Below, piece by piece: positions 50,102 to 58,722 of a DNA stretch of 64,000 nucleotides. Source of the stretch: Caballeronia sordidicola (lineage in GTDB: Bacteria; Pseudomonadota; Gammaproteobacteria; Burkholderiales; Burkholderiaceae); assembly GCF_001544455.2 (NCBI RefSeq), contig NZ_FCOC02000013.1:124001-188000 (forward strand), given 5' to 3'. Under the pieces are notes generated by a model. The model worked only from the letters and a program-made list of their open reading frames with translations, did not search any database and had not been told where the DNA came from. The position numbers and the translations under genes were made by a program. The first letter of the stretch is position 1, and each line of letters opens with the position of its first letter.

Positions 50102-52186
50102 ATGGCAGTGGATTACACGACCCGCGACGGCATCGCCGTTATCACGCTGAACAACCCGCCGGTGAATGGCCTCGGGTTTTCCACGCGGCTTGGCATTGTT
50201 GAAGGCGTGGAGAAAGCCCAGGCCGACGCGTCGGTCAAGGCGATCGTGCTGATCGGCGCGGGCAAGGCATTTTCCGGCGGCGCCGACATCACCGAATTCA
50301 ATACGCCGAAGGCGACCCAGGAACCGACGCTGCATACCGTCATCAAGGTCGTGGAGAGCAGCGCAAAACCTGTTGTGGCCGCGATCCATAGCGTGGCGAT
50401 GGGCGGCGGTCTCGAGCTTGCGCTTGGTGCGCATTATCGGATTGCGTCGGCGGGAGCGCAGATCGCGTTGCCCGAAGTCAAGCTCGGCCTCCTGCCGGGC
50501 GCTGGCGGCACGCAGCGTCTGCCGCGCGCGGTGGGCCTTGAAACGGCGTTGAACATGATCGTCTCGGGCGCTCCGGTGATGTCGGAGAAGCTGGCCGGAT
50601 CGGGCCTGTTCGACCAGATGGCCGAAGGCGACCTGCTGGATGAAGCCGTCAAATTCGCCAAGAAAGTCGGCGCGCAAGGCGGGGCGCTTCCGAAGGTGCG
50701 GGATCGCAAGATAGATCATCCGAACGCGGAAGGTTTCATTCAGTTCGCGCGCAACATGGTCACGCCGATGGCGAAGAATTTCCCGGCACCGCTCAAATGC
50801 ATCGATGCAGTCGCGGCCGGCGTGAAGCTCGGTTTCGACCAAGGCTTGGCGGTCGAGCGCGAATGTTTCATGGCGCTGGTGCAGACGCCTGAAAGCCGCG
50901 CGCTGCGTCATGCGTTTTTCGGCGAACGCGCGGCGAGCAAGATTCCCGATGTGCCGTCGAATACGCCGGTGCGCAAGATCGAGCGCGTGGGTGTGATCGG
51001 CGCGGGAACCATGGGCGGCGGTATCGCGATGAACTTCATCAACGCCGGCCTGCCCGTGACCTTGCTTGAAACGAAACAGGAAGCGCTCGATCGCGGCCTC
51101 GCGACGATTCGCAAGAACTACGAAAGCGCCGTGAAGAAAGGCCGGCTGACGGCTGAAAAGCTCGAAGAACGGCTTGCGCTGATCACGCCGACTCTTTCCT
51201 ACGATGACCTCAAGGATGCGGATCTCATTGTTGAAGCGGTGTTCGAGGAACTCGGCGTGAAAGAGCAAGTGTTCTCGAAACTCGATCAGGTGGCGAAGAA
51301 AGGGGCAATCCTGGCGTCGAATACGTCCACGCTCGATGTCGACAAGATCGCGGCCTTCACCAGGCGTCCTGAAGACGTCGTCGGCATGCACTTCTTCAGC
51401 CCCGCGAACGTGATGAAACTGCTCGAAGTCGTGCGCGGCGCGAAGACATCGAAAGACGTGCTCGCGACCGTCATGCAGCTTGCCCGGAAGATCAGGAAGA
51501 CGGCTGTGGTGTCGGGCGTGTGCGATGGGTTTATCGGCAACCGGATGATCGAGCAGTACTTGCGCCAGGCGCTTTTCATGCTCGAGGAGGGCGCGCTGCC
51601 GGCGCAGGTGGATCGCGCCATCGAAAAGTTTGGCTTTGCAATGGGACCGTTCCGCATGAGCGATCTGGCGGGCAATGACATTGGCTGGGCCATTCGCAAG
51701 CGCCGCTATCAGGAGAAGCCGGACCTGAAGTATTCGAAGATCGCGGACCGTTTGTGCGAGACCGGACGCTTCGGCCAGAAGACGGGCGCGGGATGGTACG
51801 ACTACAAGGCTGGGGACCGTGCCGCGCATCCGTCCAAGATCGTGGACGAGATGATCGTCGGGTATTCGAAGGAACACGGTATCGAACGCCGCAAGATTGC
51901 CGACGAAGAGATCGTCGAGCGCCTCGTGCTCGCGCTCGTCAATGAAGGCGCGCTGATCCTGGAAGAAGGGATTGCGTCGAAGGCGTCGGACATCGACATG
52001 GTCTATCTGACGGGCTACGGGTTTCCGCTGCATCGCGGCGGGCCGATGTTGTACGCGGACACGATCGGCCTCTACAACGTCGAGCGCGCGATGCGCAAAT
52101 ACGCCGCGCAAACCAATGGCGATGCCTGGAAGCCTGCGGCGCGCGTGACTGAACTCGCGGCGCAGAGCCGCGGTTTCAATAGCTGA
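50102..52186 (+). CDS. Bifunctional enoyl-CoA hydratase/3-hydroxyacyl-CoA dehydrogenase
   Basis: A 694-residue beta-oxidation enzyme. The crotonase half (1-~190) has the oxyanion-hole motifs GAGKAFSGGADITEF and MGGGLELALGAHYRIA and the region PEVKLGLLPGAGGTQRLPRA. The NAD-binding half begins near residue 295 (VGVIGAGTMGGGIAMNF), with HFFSPANVMKLLEVV and the C-terminal duplicated domain. It lacks the N-terminal isomerase features of classical FadB alone and is closer to the single-chain multifunctional proteins of Burkholderia. GGAGGAAG precedes the ATG at 50102; upstream ATGs at 50033 and 50075 are not favoured. Confidence 0.94.
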   Translation: MAVDYTTRDGIAVITLNNPPVNGLGFSTRLGIVEGVEKAQADASVKAIVLIGAGKAFSGGADITEFNTPKATQEPTLHTVIKVVESSAKPVVAAIHSVAMGGGLELALGAHYRIASAGAQIALPEVKLGLLPGAGGTQRLPRAVGLETALNMIVSGAPVMSEKLAGSGLFDQMAEGDLLDEAVKFAKKVGAQGGALPKVRDRKIDHPNAEGFIQFARNMVTPMAKNFPAPLKCIDAVAAGVKLGFDQGLAVERECFMALVQTPESRALRHAFFGERAASKIPDVPSNTPVRKIERVGVIGAGTMGGGIAMNFINAGLPVTLLETKQEALDRGLATIRKNYESAVKKGRLTAEKLEERLALITPTLSYDDLKDADLIVEAVFEELGVKEQVFSKLDQVAKKGAILASNTSTLDVDKIAAFTRRPEDVVGMHFFSPANVMKLLEVVRGAKTSKDVLATVMQLARKIRKTAVVSGVCDGFIGNRMIEQYLRQALFMLEEGALPAQVDRAIEKFGFAMGPFRMSDLAGNDIGWAIRKRRYQEKPDLKYSKIADRLCETGRFGQKTGAGWYDYKAGDRAAHPSKIVDEMIVGYSKEHGIERRKIADEEIVERLVLALVNEGALILEEGIASKASDIDMVYLTGYGFPLHRGGPMLYADTIGLYNVERAMRKYAAQTNGDAWKPAARVTELAAQSRGFNS

Positions 52187-52209
52187 AACAGCCTGGAAGC
52201 GAGGCAGCA

Positions 52210-52836
52210 ATGAGAGGTGCAGACGAAGTCCTGCTTGTCATCGACGTGCAGAACGATTTCATGCCGGGTGGCGCGTTGGCCGTGCCTCACGGCGATGAAG
52301 TCGTGCCCGTGATCAACCAGCTTGCGCTGGCGTTTTCGCATGTCGTCGTGACGCAGGACTGGCATCCGGCCACGCACGTTTCCTTCGCCGAGCATCACGC
52401 GGGGCGCGCGCCTTTCGAGATGACCACGCTCGCTTATGGCGAGCAGGTTCTATGGCCGACCCACTGCGTGCAGGACACGCAGGGCGCGGCGTTGCATCGC
52501 GACCTGCATGTGCCGCACGCGCGGCTCGTGATCCGCAAGGGGCATCACGTGGGCGTGGATAGTTACTCGGCCTTCATGGAAGCCGATCGCGTCACGCCGA
52601 CGGGCCTGACCGGCTATCTTCGTAATACCGGCGTGAAGCGCGTCTACTGCTGCGGACTGGCGACGGATTATTGCGTTGCCTGGTCCGCGCTCGACGCACG
52701 CGGCGCGGGCTTTGAAACAGTTGTTATCGACGACGCCTCCCGCGCCATCGACCTGAACGGATCGCTTGAACGCGCGTGGGAGCAGATGACGGCCGCCGGG
52801 GTTTTGCGGACCCGCTCTGTGGACGTGCTGCGCTGA
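52210..52836 (+). CDS. pncA: Nicotinamidase
   Basis: A 208-residue isochorismatase-fold amidase converting nicotinamide to nicotinate in NAD salvage. Catalytic Asp is in VIDVQNDFMPGGAL, Lys in VIRKGHHVGVDSYSAF and Cys in GLATDYCVAWSAL. The metal site is DWHPATHVSF with the second His. Its place is odd: it sits 23 bp after the fadB-like gene and 39 bp before the thiolase gene, inside a lipid operon. NAD supply for the dehydrogenase step is a possible reason but is only inference. Confidence 0.94.
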   Translation: MRGADEVLLVIDVQNDFMPGGALAVPHGDEVVPVINQLALAFSHVVVTQDWHPATHVSFAEHHAGRAPFEMTTLAYGEQVLWPTHCVQDTQGAALHRDLHVPHARLVIRKGHHVGVDSYSAFMEADRVTPTGLTGYLRNTGVKRVYCCGLATDYCVAWSALDARGAGFETVVIDDASRAIDLNGSLERAWEQMTAAGVLRTRSVDVLR

Positions 52837-52875
52837 ACACCATCAACATTATTCGTACTTGAAGTGGAGACAGGA

Positions 52876-54054
52876 ATGACTGACGCGGTAATCGTATCGA
52901 CGGCACGTACGGGCCTGGCCAAATCGTGGCGCGGCGCATTCAACATGACGCACGGCGCAACGCTCGGCGGCCACGTGACGCGGGCGGCGGTGGAGCGCGC
53001 CGGCATTGACCCGGCGCGCGTGGAAGACGTGATCATGGGCTGCGCAAATCCGGAAGGCGCGACGGGCATGAACATCGCGCGGCAGATCGCGTTGCGCGCC
53101 GGTTTACCCGTGAGCACGCCCGGCATGACGGTGAACCGCTTTTGCTCGTCCGGGCTGCAAACCATCGCGCTCGCGGCGCAGCGCGTGATTGCCGGCGAAG
53201 GCGATGTCTTCGTGGCCGGCGGCGTGGAGTCCATCTCGTGCGTGCAGAACGAGATGAACCAACACATGCTGTTCGACGGCTGGCTGAAGGAACACAAGCC
53301 CGGCATCTACTGGTCGATGTTGCAGACCGCCGAGAACGTCGCGAAGCGCTACGAAATCTCGAAGGAACGCCAGGACGAATACGGCGTTCAGTCTCAACTG
53401 CGTGCGGCGGCCGCTCAGGCCGCGGGCAAGTTCAACGACGAAATCGTGCCAATCACCGTGCTCGCCGGTGTCGCCGACAAAGCCACGGGCCGCGTCTTTA
53501 CAAAAGAACTCACGCTTTCATCCGATGAAGGCATTCGCGCCGACACGACGCTCGAAGGGGTATCGAAGATTCGCACCGCCATGCCTGGCGGCGTGATTAC
53601 CGCGGGCAACGCCAGCCAGTTTTCCGATGGCGCGTCGGCGTGCGTGGTAATGAATGCGTCGCTGGCCGAAAAGGAAGGATTGAAGCCGCTCGGGATTTTC
53701 CGCGGCTTCGCGGTGGCGGGCTGCGAGCCGGACGAAATGGGTATCGGCCCGGTGTTCGCCGTGCCCAAGCTCTTGAAGAAGGCCGGGCTCAAGGTCAGCG
53801 ACATCGGCTTGTGGGAATTGAACGAGGCGTTCGCGGTTCAGGTGCTGTATTGCCGCGATACCTTGGGCATTCCCGCCGACCGTCTGAACGTGAACGGCGG
53901 CGCGATCGCGGTGGGACATCCTTACGGCGTGTCGGGCGCGCGGCTGACGGGACACGCGTTGATCGAAGGGAAACGGCGCGGCGCGAAATTCGTGGTGGTC
54001 ACCATGTGCATTGGCGGCGGGCAGGGCGCGGCCGGGTTGTTCGAGGTGGTGTGA
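52876..54054 (+). CDS. Acetyl-CoA C-acyltransferase (thiolase)
   Basis: A 392-residue thiolase that cleaves 3-ketoacyl-CoA or condenses acetyl-CoA. The acyl-enzyme Cys is in VNRFCSSGLQTI near residue 90, the catalytic His in GGAIAVGHPYGVSGAR and the second Cys in VTMCIGGGQGAAG. It completes the beta-oxidation set with the fadB-like gene two positions upstream. The start MTDAVIVSTARTG at 52876 matches the family; an ATG at 52864 gives four extra residues. Confidence 0.95.
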   Translation: MTDAVIVSTARTGLAKSWRGAFNMTHGATLGGHVTRAAVERAGIDPARVEDVIMGCANPEGATGMNIARQIALRAGLPVSTPGMTVNRFCSSGLQTIALAAQRVIAGEGDVFVAGGVESISCVQNEMNQHMLFDGWLKEHKPGIYWSMLQTAENVAKRYEISKERQDEYGVQSQLRAAAAQAAGKFNDEIVPITVLAGVADKATGRVFTKELTLSSDEGIRADTTLEGVSKIRTAMPGGVITAGNASQFSDGASACVVMNASLAEKEGLKPLGIFRGFAVAGCEPDEMGIGPVFAVPKLLKKAGLKVSDIGLWELNEAFAVQVLYCRDTLGIPADRLNVNGGAIAVGHPYGVSGARLTGHALIEGKRRGAKFVVVTMCIGGGQGAAGLFEVV

Positions 54055-54143
54055 GCCGTGACGGTCGCCCGGGGTTTTTGATACGCTTGGGCGACGCGGC
54101 ATATCCGTGCCGTGTTCGCTGCAGCTACAACCAGGAGCCTGTC

Positions 54144-54446
54144 TTGTTACGACACATCGTCATGTGGAAGCTGAAGGAAAACGCCGAGGGCGGCACGCGC
54201 GCCGAAAATATCGTCAAGCTGAAGGCAAAGCTCGAAAGCTGCCGCAGCATTGTTTCAGGTCAGGGGCACTTTGAGGTCGGCGTGGCGCAGGACGGCTACG
54301 AAGCCACGTGCGACGTCATCCTCGTTTCGGATTTCGATAACAAGGAAGCGCTTCACGCGTATCAGGTCCACCCGAAGCATGTTGCTATCAAGGACTTCGT
54401 GGCGGCGGTGCGTGAGTCGCGTCAATGCATCGATTACGAAGTCTGA
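54144..54446 (+). CDS. Dabb (stress-responsive alpha/beta barrel) domain protein
   Basis: A 100-residue small protein of the Dabb family, dimeric ferredoxin-like barrels often found with metabolic operons and mostly uncharacterised. It starts LLRHIVMWKLKE, and the conserved VGVAQDGYEATCDVILVSDFDNKEAL block and the HPKHVAIKDFV motif are present. The start is an unusual TTG at 54144, supported by AGGAG six bases upstream and by the His and Trp of the first strand. It is 89 bp after the thiolase gene and 4 bp before the thioesterase gene. Confidence 0.85.
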   Translation: MLRHIVMWKLKENAEGGTRAENIVKLKAKLESCRSIVSGQGHFEVGVAQDGYEATCDVILVSDFDNKEALHAYQVHPKHVAIKDFVAAVRESRQCIDYEV

Positions 54447-54450
54447 TCCC

Positions 54451-54915
54451 ATGGCCGACTTTTCCGCGCTGCCAGAAAGCCCGTTCATCGATTCACTCGG
54501 GGTGCAGCTTGTTTCCGCCGAAGATGGCGCAAGCGAAGTCTTGCTTGCGTTGACCGCCACGCACATGAACACGTGGGGAATCGCGCACGGCGGCGTCACC
54601 ATGACCCTCGCCGATGTCGCCCTTGCAATGGCGGCCCGCAGTCTTGCGGGCACGGGCATAGGCGTTGTCACGGTCGAAATGAAAGTGAACTTCATGGAGC
54701 CGGGCCGGGGCGAACTGCGCGCGTTCGCGCGCGTGCTGCATCGCTCGACCACCATGGCGTATTGCGAAGGCGAAATCCGCGATAGCGAAGGGCACTTCGT
54801 CGCCAAAGCGCTTGGAACATTCAAGTACATGCGCAGGCTCGCGGTTGGCCGCGATATTGCGCAACAACGCCTTCGATCCGATCCGTCGGCGAAACCCGGT
54901 CCGAGCGACGCCTGA
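54451..54915 (+). CDS. Hotdog-fold thioesterase (PaaI-like)
   Basis: A 154-residue acyl-CoA thioesterase. The active-site region is HMNTWGIAHGGVTMTLADVALAMAA, with the Asn, HGG and Asp pattern of the PaaI group. It is followed by VTVEMKVNFMEPGRG. It should release CoA from acyl or aryl thioesters made in the same pathway. The C-terminus carries a ~25-residue Arg/Pro-rich tail. The ATG at 54451 follows the previous stop at once, so the two genes are likely coupled. Confidence 0.92.
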   Translation: MADFSALPESPFIDSLGVQLVSAEDGASEVLLALTATHMNTWGIAHGGVTMTLADVALAMAARSLAGTGIGVVTVEMKVNFMEPGRGELRAFARVLHRSTTMAYCEGEIRDSEGHFVAKALGTFKYMRRLAVGRDIAQQRLRSDPSAKPGPSDA

Positions 54916-54954
54916 CCGTCAGGGAACGCATCAAGACCGCACAGGAGCATCACG

Positions 54955-55962
54955 ATGTCCGAACGCGCTTCAATCAATCGTCAGATTCTCCTCGTCTCGC
55001 GTCCTCAGGGCGCGGCGAGCACCGACAACTTCAAGCTCGTTGAAACGCCACTTGCGCCGCTCGCCGATGGCCAGGTGCGCGTGCGCAATCACTACCTCTC
55101 GCTTGATCCTTACATGCGCGGCCGCATGGACGACGCGAAGTCGTACGCCGCGTCGCAGCCGCTCAACGAAGTCATGATCGGCGGGACGGTGGGCGAAGTG
55201 GTGGAATCGAAGCATCCCAAATTCGCGATCGGAGACAAGGTCGTCGGAACCCATGGCTGGCAGGAATTTGGTACATCGGATGGCCGGGGCCTGCGCAAGG
55301 TCGACGATACGCACATCCCGCTTTCCGCGTATCTCGGTCCCGTGGGCATGCCCGGCGTGACGGCATGGCTTGGCCTGAACAAGATCATCGAGCCAAAGGC
55401 AGGCGAGACGGTGCTTGTCAGCGCCGCGAGCGGCGCGGTGGGCAGCGTGGTCGGACAGTTGGCGAAAGCCGCGGGTTGCCGCGCGGTGGGTATCGCGGGC
55501 GGCGCGGACAAGTGCCGGTATGTGACCGAAACCCTCGGCTTCGACGCGTGCGTGGACTATAAAGCGGGCAATCTCCACGACGACCTGAAAGCGGCGCTGC
55601 CCAATGGCGTGGACGGCTATTTCGAAAATGTCGGCGGCGAAGTGCTCGACGCCGCGTTGTCGCGCATGAACGCGTTTGGCCGTATTGCGTTATGCGGGAT
55701 GATCGCAAACTATGACGGCTCGCCAAAACCGCTTAAAAAACCCTCGCTGCTGCTCACGCAGCGGCTGAAGGTGCAAGGGTTCATCGTCAGTGAGTCGCCG
55801 GAAGTCTGGCCCGAAGCGCTTGCGCAGCTTGGCGGCCTCGTGGCGCAGAAGAAGCTGCTGTATCGCGAAAGCATTGCGCAAGGACTCGAGAACGCGCCCG
55901 AAGCGTTTCTCGGCCTGCTCAAGGGCAAGAACTTCGGCAAGCAGCTCGTGAAGCTGATCTGA
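54955..55962 (+). CDS. NADP-dependent oxidoreductase, CurA-like MDR family
   Basis: A 335-residue zinc-free medium-chain reductase of the CurA/leukotriene B4 12-hydroxydehydrogenase group, which reduces alkenals and enones with NADPH. The substrate domain starts NRQILLVSRPQGAAS and contains LSLDPYMRGRM. The nucleotide-binding site is VLVSAASGAVGSVVGQLAK near residue 150, with YFENVGGEVLD and RIALCGMIANYD downstream. AGGAGC lies before the ATG at 54955. It is in the fatty-acid-like operon, 39 bp after the thioesterase gene. Confidence 0.94.
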   Translation: MSERASINRQILLVSRPQGAASTDNFKLVETPLAPLADGQVRVRNHYLSLDPYMRGRMDDAKSYAASQPLNEVMIGGTVGEVVESKHPKFAIGDKVVGTHGWQEFGTSDGRGLRKVDDTHIPLSAYLGPVGMPGVTAWLGLNKIIEPKAGETVLVSAASGAVGSVVGQLAKAAGCRAVGIAGGADKCRYVTETLGFDACVDYKAGNLHDDLKAALPNGVDGYFENVGGEVLDAALSRMNAFGRIALCGMIANYDGSPKPLKKPSLLLTQRLKVQGFIVSESPEVWPEALAQLGGLVAQKKLLYRESIAQGLENAPEAFLGLLKGKNFGKQLVKLI

Positions 55963-55988
55963 CGCGGGTTGCATCGAGGGGAGACACA

Positions 55989-56858
55989 GTGGATCAGTTC
56001 GACGGAAAAGTGGCGGTCATCACGGGCGCCGGCAGCGGCTTCGGGCGGGCGTTCGCCATGCAGGGCGCGTCGCTTGGCATGAAGCTCGTGCTTGCCGACG
56101 TCGATGTCAAGGCGCTCGCGCAAACCGTCGAGATGGCGCGCGCTTTGGGCGCAGAGGCGCTCGGCGTGCCCACCGATGTCTCCGATGCAAAGCAGGTCGA
56201 CGCCCTCGCCAGCGCAACCATGGACACGTACCGCGCCGTGCATCTGCTCTTCAACAACGCGGGCGTTGGCGCGGGCGGCTTCGTATGGGAGAACAGCGCG
56301 AACGACTGGGCGTGGGTATTCGGCGTCAACGTAATGGGCGTGGCGAACGGCGTGCGCGCGTTCACGCCGTTGATGCTCGCGCAAAACGAGCCCGCGCATA
56401 TCGTCAACACGGCGTCTGTCGCCGGTCTGCTTTCCGCACCTGCGATGGGCGTGTACAACGCATCGAAGCATGCGGTCGTCGCGCTGACCGAGACGCTTTA
56501 TCACGATCTGAAGATTGCTGGCGCACAGGTGGATTGTTCGTTGTTGTGCCCGGCGTTCGTGCCAACGGGTATTGCCCAGGCGGAACGCGCGCGGCCCGAA
56601 GCGCTGCGCAATGACGAACCCCTGACGACATCGCAGCGCATGGCCGTCAGGCAACTCACGAAGGCGGTGGAGGGCGGCAAGCTGAGCGCGAACGACGTGG
56701 CGCAGATCACGTTCGACGCCGTGCGCGAACGGCGGTTCTACGTGCTGACGCATCCGAAGATCCTGGCGTCGGTACAACTGCGTTTCGATGACGTCGCGCA
56801 AATGCGTAACCCGACCGATCCGTTGTCGCTTAAACCCGAGGTCAGAGGGCGAGGATAG
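55989..56858 (+). CDS. Short-chain dehydrogenase/reductase
   Basis: A 289-residue SDR. The cofactor motif is VITGAGSGFGRAFA, followed by NNAGVG, the catalytic Ser in VNTASVAGLL and YNASKH with the catalytic Tyr and Lys. An Asp after the second strand (LADVDV) favours NAD. The long C-terminal region (TLITHPKI-like VLTHPKILASVQ) is usual for this subgroup. The start is GTG at 55989 with GGGGAG upstream. It lies 26 bp after the CurA-like gene. Confidence 0.94.
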   Translation: MDQFDGKVAVITGAGSGFGRAFAMQGASLGMKLVLADVDVKALAQTVEMARALGAEALGVPTDVSDAKQVDALASATMDTYRAVHLLFNNAGVGAGGFVWENSANDWAWVFGVNVMGVANGVRAFTPLMLAQNEPAHIVNTASVAGLLSAPAMGVYNASKHAVVALTETLYHDLKIAGAQVDCSLLCPAFVPTGIAQAERARPEALRNDEPLTTSQRMAVRQLTKAVEGGKLSANDVAQITFDAVRERRFYVLTHPKILASVQLRFDDVAQMRNPTDPLSLKPEVRGRG

Positions 56859-56917
56859 GGCGAACCGGGAGGGCCGAATGTGTCATTATCGCGAGCTTTC
56901 ACCGCCATACATTCCTC

Positions 56918-57883
56918 ATGCCGCTGAATCCCGCCATTGCGCAGGTCCTCGAACTGATCGCGAAAGCCAGGCGGCCGCCGTTCCACACGTTGACCGCCGA
57001 AGCTGCGCGCGCGTCGTACGAACGCAGTGCGCTGATCATCGATATTGCGCCCGCGCCCATGTTCGATATCCAGGAACTCACGATTCCCACGCGTGATGGC
57101 GCGTCCATTCGCGCGCGGCTGTTTCATCCGGTCGAACCGGCGTGGACGTCGCCCGCGCCGACGCTCGTGTATTTTCATGGCGGCGGTTTCGTGGTGGGCA
57201 GTATCGATACCCATGCCGCGCTGTGCCGGCGTCTCGCGGCCGATTCGGGATGCGCGGTGGTATCGGTGGATTACCGGCTCGCGCCCGAACACAAGTTCCC
57301 AAGCGCCGTCCACGATGCATTCGATGCCCTCGAATGGCTTCACGAGCAAGCGGCGTCGCTAGGCCTCGATAGCACGCGTTTCGCCGTCGGCGGCGACAGC
57401 GCCGGCGGTACGCTCTCCACCGTTTGCGCGGTGCTCGCTCGCGACGCCGGCATTGCGCTGCGCCTGCAATTGCTGATTTACCCGGGCGTCAGCGCGCGTC
57501 AGGACACACGTTCCTATGCGCAATTCGCGGAAGGCTACGTGCTTTCGGCGAAAACGGTGGAGTGGTTTTTCAAGCACTATCTGCGTAACGAGAATGACCG
57601 CGATGACTGGCGTTTTGCGCCATTGGACGCACGTGGAGAGATGCCATCGCTTGAGGGCGTTGCGCCGGCTTGGATAGCTGCCGCCGATCACGATCCGCTC
57701 TTCGATGAAAACATCGCCTACGCCGCGAAACTCGAACGCGAGCGCGTGCCGGTTGAACTGGTCCGCTACGAAGGCATGACGCACGAGTTCTTCAAAATGG
57801 GCGGGCTGGTGCCGGACGTCGCGAAAGCGCATGCGGACGCAGCGAACGCGTTGCGCGAATACCTGAGCGCGACAGAAAGTTAG
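56918..57883 (+). CDS. Alpha/beta hydrolase, hormone-sensitive-lipase-like esterase
   Basis: A 321-residue esterase of family IV. The oxyanion motif is YFHGGGFVVG near residue 88, the nucleophile is in GGDSAGGTLS, the Asp in AAADHDPLFDE and the His in EGMTHEFFKM. It should hydrolyse short- to medium-chain esters. It is the last of the rightward run, 59 bp after the SDR gene, and overlaps by 4 bp the convergent NRDE-protein gene. Confidence 0.94.
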   Translation: MPLNPAIAQVLELIAKARRPPFHTLTAEAARASYERSALIIDIAPAPMFDIQELTIPTRDGASIRARLFHPVEPAWTSPAPTLVYFHGGGFVVGSIDTHAALCRRLAADSGCAVVSVDYRLAPEHKFPSAVHDAFDALEWLHEQAASLGLDSTRFAVGGDSAGGTLSTVCAVLARDAGIALRLQLLIYPGVSARQDTRSYAQFAEGYVLSAKTVEWFFKHYLRNENDRDDWRFAPLDARGEMPSLEGVAPAWIAAADHDPLFDENIAYAAKLERERVPVELVRYEGMTHEFFKMGGLVPDVAKAHADAANALREYLSATES

Positions 57884-58713
57884 CGGACGATCACGAACGC
57901 GTCGCTGCGTTCGAAGTTTCCAGGGCGGACGATTTTGTGCGAACCGTCGTCGTCGCTGAGTTCCTTGATTTGCAGCGTGAGCTGCTTGCCTGCGGAGGCA
58001 ACGCGCAGCGCGGTCGTACTGCGCGTTCCATAGCCGTCCGACTCTATGAACGCCGCCGACAACACGCGCTCGCGTTCAAGCGAAACGCCGGTGGAGGGCA
58101 GTAGCGCGTCATCAGCAACATGCGGATTCCGCATTGTCTCGATCAAACCATCTAGCGAGGGCTGGATACGGTCGCCGGCATGGACGAGATCGCGAAGCGC
58201 TTCACGTTGGGCGACGAGCTTCGGCCAAGGTGTATCGAGCAAACTGTTCGACAAGCCGTGAATGCCGGCATCGAGCAACGCGGGCGGGGCGTCGGCGCGA
58301 TTGCCGTACCACGCAAGTTCGCGCCGCGTGAAATCGCCGACGATCAGGTTGAAGCCGTTATACAGACGGCCGTTGCGCGCAACGTGATTGAGATAATCAA
58401 GCGGCGCGACCGGCTTTCCTGTCAGGAAATCGCTGACCAACGTACCGCGGGTCGGCGCATCCGGTCGAACTTCAGAAGGCGCCCGATAATTCGTCAACGC
58501 GGCAAAGCGGCCATCGTGCGTCACGCCGAGCCACGTTCCGCCGCCGGTCAGATCGCGTCCGGCAAGCAGGTCGGGCGCATCGTTCCACCAGTGCATCGGC
58601 TCGGTTTCGCGGCTATAGAATTCGTCGCGGTTCGCGGCGAGCGTGAGTAAAGGAATACCGTACCGCGACGATCCGTCAGCGTCCGGCTGCCAGTCGAAGA
58701 CGATCAGGCACAT
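57880..58713 (-). CDS. NRDE/TANGO2 family protein
   Basis: A 277-residue protein starting with the invariant Cys (MCLIVFDW) and carrying the naming motif LAANRDEFYSR. GRDLTGGGTWLGVTHDGRFAALTNYR and NGFNLIVGD are also conserved. The family includes human TANGO2; roles in heme or lipid handling have been proposed. The N-terminal Cys suggests Ntn-hydrolase chemistry. In the window it is convergent with an esterase gene and precedes nothing it is known to work with. Confidence 0.93.
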   Translation of the reverse strand: MCLIVFDWQPDADGSSRYGIPLLTLAANRDEFYSRETEPMHWWNDAPDLLAGRDLTGGGTWLGVTHDGRFAALTNYRAPSEVRPDAPTRGTLVSDFLTGKPVAPLDYLNHVARNGRLYNGFNLIVGDFTRRELAWYGNRADAPPALLDAGIHGLSNSLLDTPWPKLVAQREALRDLVHAGDRIQPSLDGLIETMRNPHVADDALLPSTGVSLERERVLSAAFIESDGYGTRSTTALRVASAGKQLTLQIKELSDDDGSHKIVRPGNFERSDAFVIVR

Positions 58714-58722
58714 GAATTCGGC

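Noticed and set aside
50021..52210. Long open frame (729 codons) on the minus strand
   Set aside because: It is antisense to the fadB-like gene and its translation is rich in Arg, His and Gln with no domain. High third-position GC of the real gene creates such frames.
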